Below are positions 6,966-8,510 of a stretch of 8,510 nucleotides of DNA, one piece after another; the stretch's first letter is position 1; each line of letters opens with the position of its first letter. The notes under the pieces are model-generated. The model was not told the origin of the DNA and did not search any database. It worked only from the letters and a program-made list of their open reading frames with translations. Source of the stretch: Alistipes sp. CAG:268 (GTDB taxonomy: Bacteria; Bacteroidota; Bacteroidia; Bacteroidales; Rikenellaceae); assembly GCA_000434235.1 (NCBI GenBank), contig FR891977.1:1-8510 (forward strand). The letters run 5' to 3'. The position numbers and the translations under genes are program-made.

Positions 6966-8153
6966 TTACTTCACGACCTTCAGGATCTGACCGGCACCTA
7001 CCGTACGGCCACCCTCACGGATTGCGAAACGCAGACCCTCGTTCAGGGCTACCGGGTAGATCAGCTTCACGGTGATCGTTACGTGGTCACCAGGCATCAC
7101 CATGTCTACGCCTGCGGGCAGGTGAACCTCACCGGTAACGTCCATCGTACGGAGATAGAACTGCGGACGATAGTTGTTGTGGAACGGCGTGTGACGGCCA
7201 CCCTCTTCCTTCTTCAGGATGTAGACCTCAGCCTCGAACTCGGTGTGCGGGGTGATCGAGCCGGGCTTAGCGACTACCATACCACGCTTAACCTCCTTCT
7301 TGTCGATACCGCGGAGCAGCAGACCTACGTTGTCGCCGGCCTCGCCCTCATCGAGCAGCTTGCGGAACATCTCGACACCCGTGCAGGTCGAAGTCAGGGT
7401 CTTCTCCTCCAGACCGATGATCTCAACGGGATCACCGACATGGATGATACCGGTCTCGATACGGCCCGTAACTACGGTACCACGGCCGGTGATCGAGAAC
7501 ACGTCCTCGATAGGCATCAGGAACGGCTTCTCGTTCTCACGCTGCGGCAGCGGAATGTAGCTGTCTACGGCGTCCATCAGCTCCATGACCTTCTCCTCCC
7601 ACTTCGGCTCGCCGTTCAGGGCACCCAGAGCGGAACCGCGGATGATGGGGGCGTTGTCGCCATCATAGTCGTATTTCGAAAGCAGGTCGCGAACCTCCAT
7701 CTCGACCAGGTCGAGCATTTCGGGGTCGTCCACCATGTCGCACTTGTTCAGGAATACTACGATCTTCGGCACGTTCACCTGACGGGCGAGCAGCACGTGC
7801 TCGTTGGTCTGAGGCATCGGACCGTCGGTAGCGGCAACCACGAGGATGGCACCGTCCATCTGGGCAGCACCCGTAACCATGTTCTTCACATAGTCGGCGT
7901 GTCCCGGGCAGTCTACGTGAGCATAGTGGCGGTTGGCCGTCTGGTACTCGACGTGCGAAGTGTTGATCGTAATACCACGCTCTTTCTCCTCGGGTGCGTT
8001 GTCGATCGAGTCGAACGAACGGAGCTCCGACAGACCTTTCTTAGCCAGAACGGTCGTAATAGCAGCGGTAAGAGTGGTCTTACCGTGGTCGACGTGACCG
8101 ATGGTACCGATGTTCACATGCGGTTTCGAACGGTCGAATTTTTCTTTTGCCAT
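6966..8153 (-). CDS. tuf: Translation elongation factor Tu
   Basis: GTPase that carries aminoacyl-tRNA to the ribosomal A site. The 395-residue protein is full length. The GTP-binding domain (about 1-205) shows every motif: GHVDHGKT at 19-26, RGITI at 59-63, DCPGH at 81-85 with H85 as the catalytic histidine, NKCD at 136-139 and SAL at 174-176. Beta-barrel domains 2 and 3 follow, with [13 protein letters not shown] and the closing [13 protein letters not shown]. The spelling [19 protein letters not shown] is typical of Bacteroidota. Residue 117 is Asn in PMPQTNEH, where PMPQTREH is common. No Shine-Dalgarno sequence precedes the ATG, and the leader is AT-rich. It follows tRNA-Tyr and tRNA-Gly as in many tRNA-tufB operons, and a strong hairpin follows the stop. 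Confidence 0.99.
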   Translation of the reverse strand: MAKEKFDRSKPHVNIGTIGHVDHGKTTLTAAITTVLAKKGLSELRSFDSIDNAPEEKERGITINTSHVEYQTANRHYAHVDCPGHADYVKNMVTGAAQMDGAILVVAATDGPMPQTNEHVLLARQVNVPKIVVFLNKCDMVDDPEMLDLVEMEVRDLLSKYDYDGDNAPIIRGSALGALNGEPKWEEKVMELMDAVDSYIPLPQRENEKPFLMPIEDVFSITGRGTVVTGRIETGIIHVGDPVEIIGLEEKTLTSTCTGVEMFRKLLDEGEAGDNVGLLLRGIDKKEVKRGMVVAKPGSITPHTEFEAEVYILKKEEGGRHTPFHNNYRPQFYLRTMDVTGEVHLPAGVDMVMPGDHVTITVKLIYPVALNEGLRFAIREGGRTVGAGQILKVVK

Positions 8154-8289
8154 AGTATTAAGTTATTTAAAGTATTGTTAAAAATTGCCCTAAAGTTTTA
8201 AAATTCATTCCGCAGAACAAGCGAGCGACACAAACGCCTTTCTCCCCGTAGGTTAAAAGCCATTCGCATCACACGCCGGCTGCGCATAG
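8154..8289 (-). other. Gap between tRNA-Gly and tuf (tuf leader)
   Basis: 136 bases. The half next to tRNA-Gly is GC-rich and can form only a weak AGCC/GGCU stem followed by UUUU. The half next to tuf is AT-rich, as expected for a leader without a Shine-Dalgarno sequence. A TTTG at 8234-8231 and a TGAATTTT at 8207-8200 are separated by 23 bases, a poor fit to the Bacteroidota promoter pattern, so no promoter is called. No tRNA can be folded here; in E. coli and, as I recall, several Bacteroidales a tRNA-Thr gene occupies this place. Confidence 0.4.
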
Positions 8290-8362
8290 AGCGGAAGACG
8301 AGGCTCAAACTCGCGACCCTTAGCTTGGAAGGCTAATGCTCTATCAACTGAGCTACTTCCGC
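8290..8362 (-). tRNA. trnG: tRNA-Gly (anticodon UCC)
   Basis: A complete 73-base cloverleaf: acceptor stem GCGGAAG/CUUCCGC; D arm GCUC/GAGC; anticodon stem UUAGC/GCUAA around CUUCCAA, giving anticodon UCC for the Gly codons GGA/GGG; five-base variable loop; T arm GCGAG/CUCGU with loop UUUGAGC; discriminator U. The 3' CCA is not encoded. It lies 99 bases after tRNA-Tyr and 136 bases before tuf. Confidence 0.96.
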
Positions 8363-8461
8363 AAAAATATACCGTATCAGAGTCAGCCCTCCCCGCGAGG
8401 GGCCGTATTGGCGACCTGCTTCGGGATTTGCAACTCCGACCGGCTCTTCTCTTTTTTCGAG

Positions 8462-8510
8462 TGGGAAGTGATGGATTCGAACCACCGAAGGCGTACGCCA
8501 GCAGATTTAC
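8462..8510 (-). tRNA. trnY: tRNA-Tyr (anticodon GUA), 5' part outside window
   Basis: The window edge falls exactly at the anticodon: 8510-8508 read GUA, followed by AA and the anticodon-stem strand UCUGC. A long class II variable arm follows with GGCG pairing to CGCC. The T arm GGUGG/CCAUC carries the standard loop UUCGAAU, then comes the acceptor strand ACUUCCC and discriminator A. A GUA anticodon plus a long variable arm identifies tyrosine in bacteria. The 3' CCA is not encoded. The 5' half lies to the right of the window. Confidence 0.92.

Noticed and set aside
7083..8201. A 372-codon open frame on the plus strand opposite tuf
   Set aside because: It is a shadow of the highly codon-biased tuf gene, with no recognisable domain.
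8362..8369. Exact TAnnTTTG promoter -7 match (minus strand) before tRNA-Gly
   Set aside because: It overlaps the first base of tRNA-Gly, so transcription would start inside the tRNA, and there is no TTTG at the right distance upstream.
8391..8402. CCCC/GGGG hairpin between tRNA-Tyr and tRNA-Gly
   Set aside because: Only four base pairs and no U-run follows; too weak to call a terminator.

Overview
The window is a stretch of the conserved translation/transcription core of a GC-rich Bacteroidota genome. Every gene I can support lies on the minus strand, so transcription runs from high to low coordinates: tRNA-Tyr (5' part cut off), tRNA-Gly(UCC), tuf, tRNA-Trp, secE, nusG, rplK, rplA, rplJ, rplL, rpoB (3' end cut off). 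The RpoB, EF-Tu and NusG sequences read as Bacteroidota types. Most start codons lack a Shine-Dalgarno sequence, as expected for that phylum. The high GC of rpoB and the protein sequences would fit a Bacteroidales genus such as Alistipes (Rikenellaceae); that assignment is from recall of the families and was not tested.

Layout: 8462-8510 is the 3' part of tRNA-Tyr, starting exactly at its anticodon. 8290-8362 is tRNA-Gly. 6966-8153 is tuf with an AT-rich leader. 6920-6948 is a strong intrinsic-terminator-like hairpin whose U-run directly abuts tRNA-Trp (6849-6919). Then come secE, nusG, rplK, rplA and rplJ with short gaps of 11-17 bases, rplL after 44 bases, a 329-base rplL-rpoB gap, and rpoB running off the left edge after 1197 codons.

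Functionally, EF-Tu delivers aminoacyl-tRNA to the ribosome. L11, L1, L10 and L7/L12 form the stalk and L1 regions that recruit and release elongation factors. NusG and the RNA polymerase beta subunit act in transcription, and SecE is part of the protein-export channel. It is the usual bacterial arrangement.

The unusual part is the rplL-rpoB gap. It holds a 14-bp stem with a U-rich tail (probable attenuator), a further foldable leader, and a 91-bp tandem duplication covering the rpoB start region. The two copies differ at three positions, all synonymous third-codon changes. The upstream copy therefore carries a second rpoB-like start that runs out of frame across the real one. This is either a genuine recombination product between diverged alleles or an assembly join of two strain variants. 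The second notable point is a perfect Shine-Dalgarno sequence before rplJ alone. I see no mobile element, CRISPR array or new multi-gene system here.
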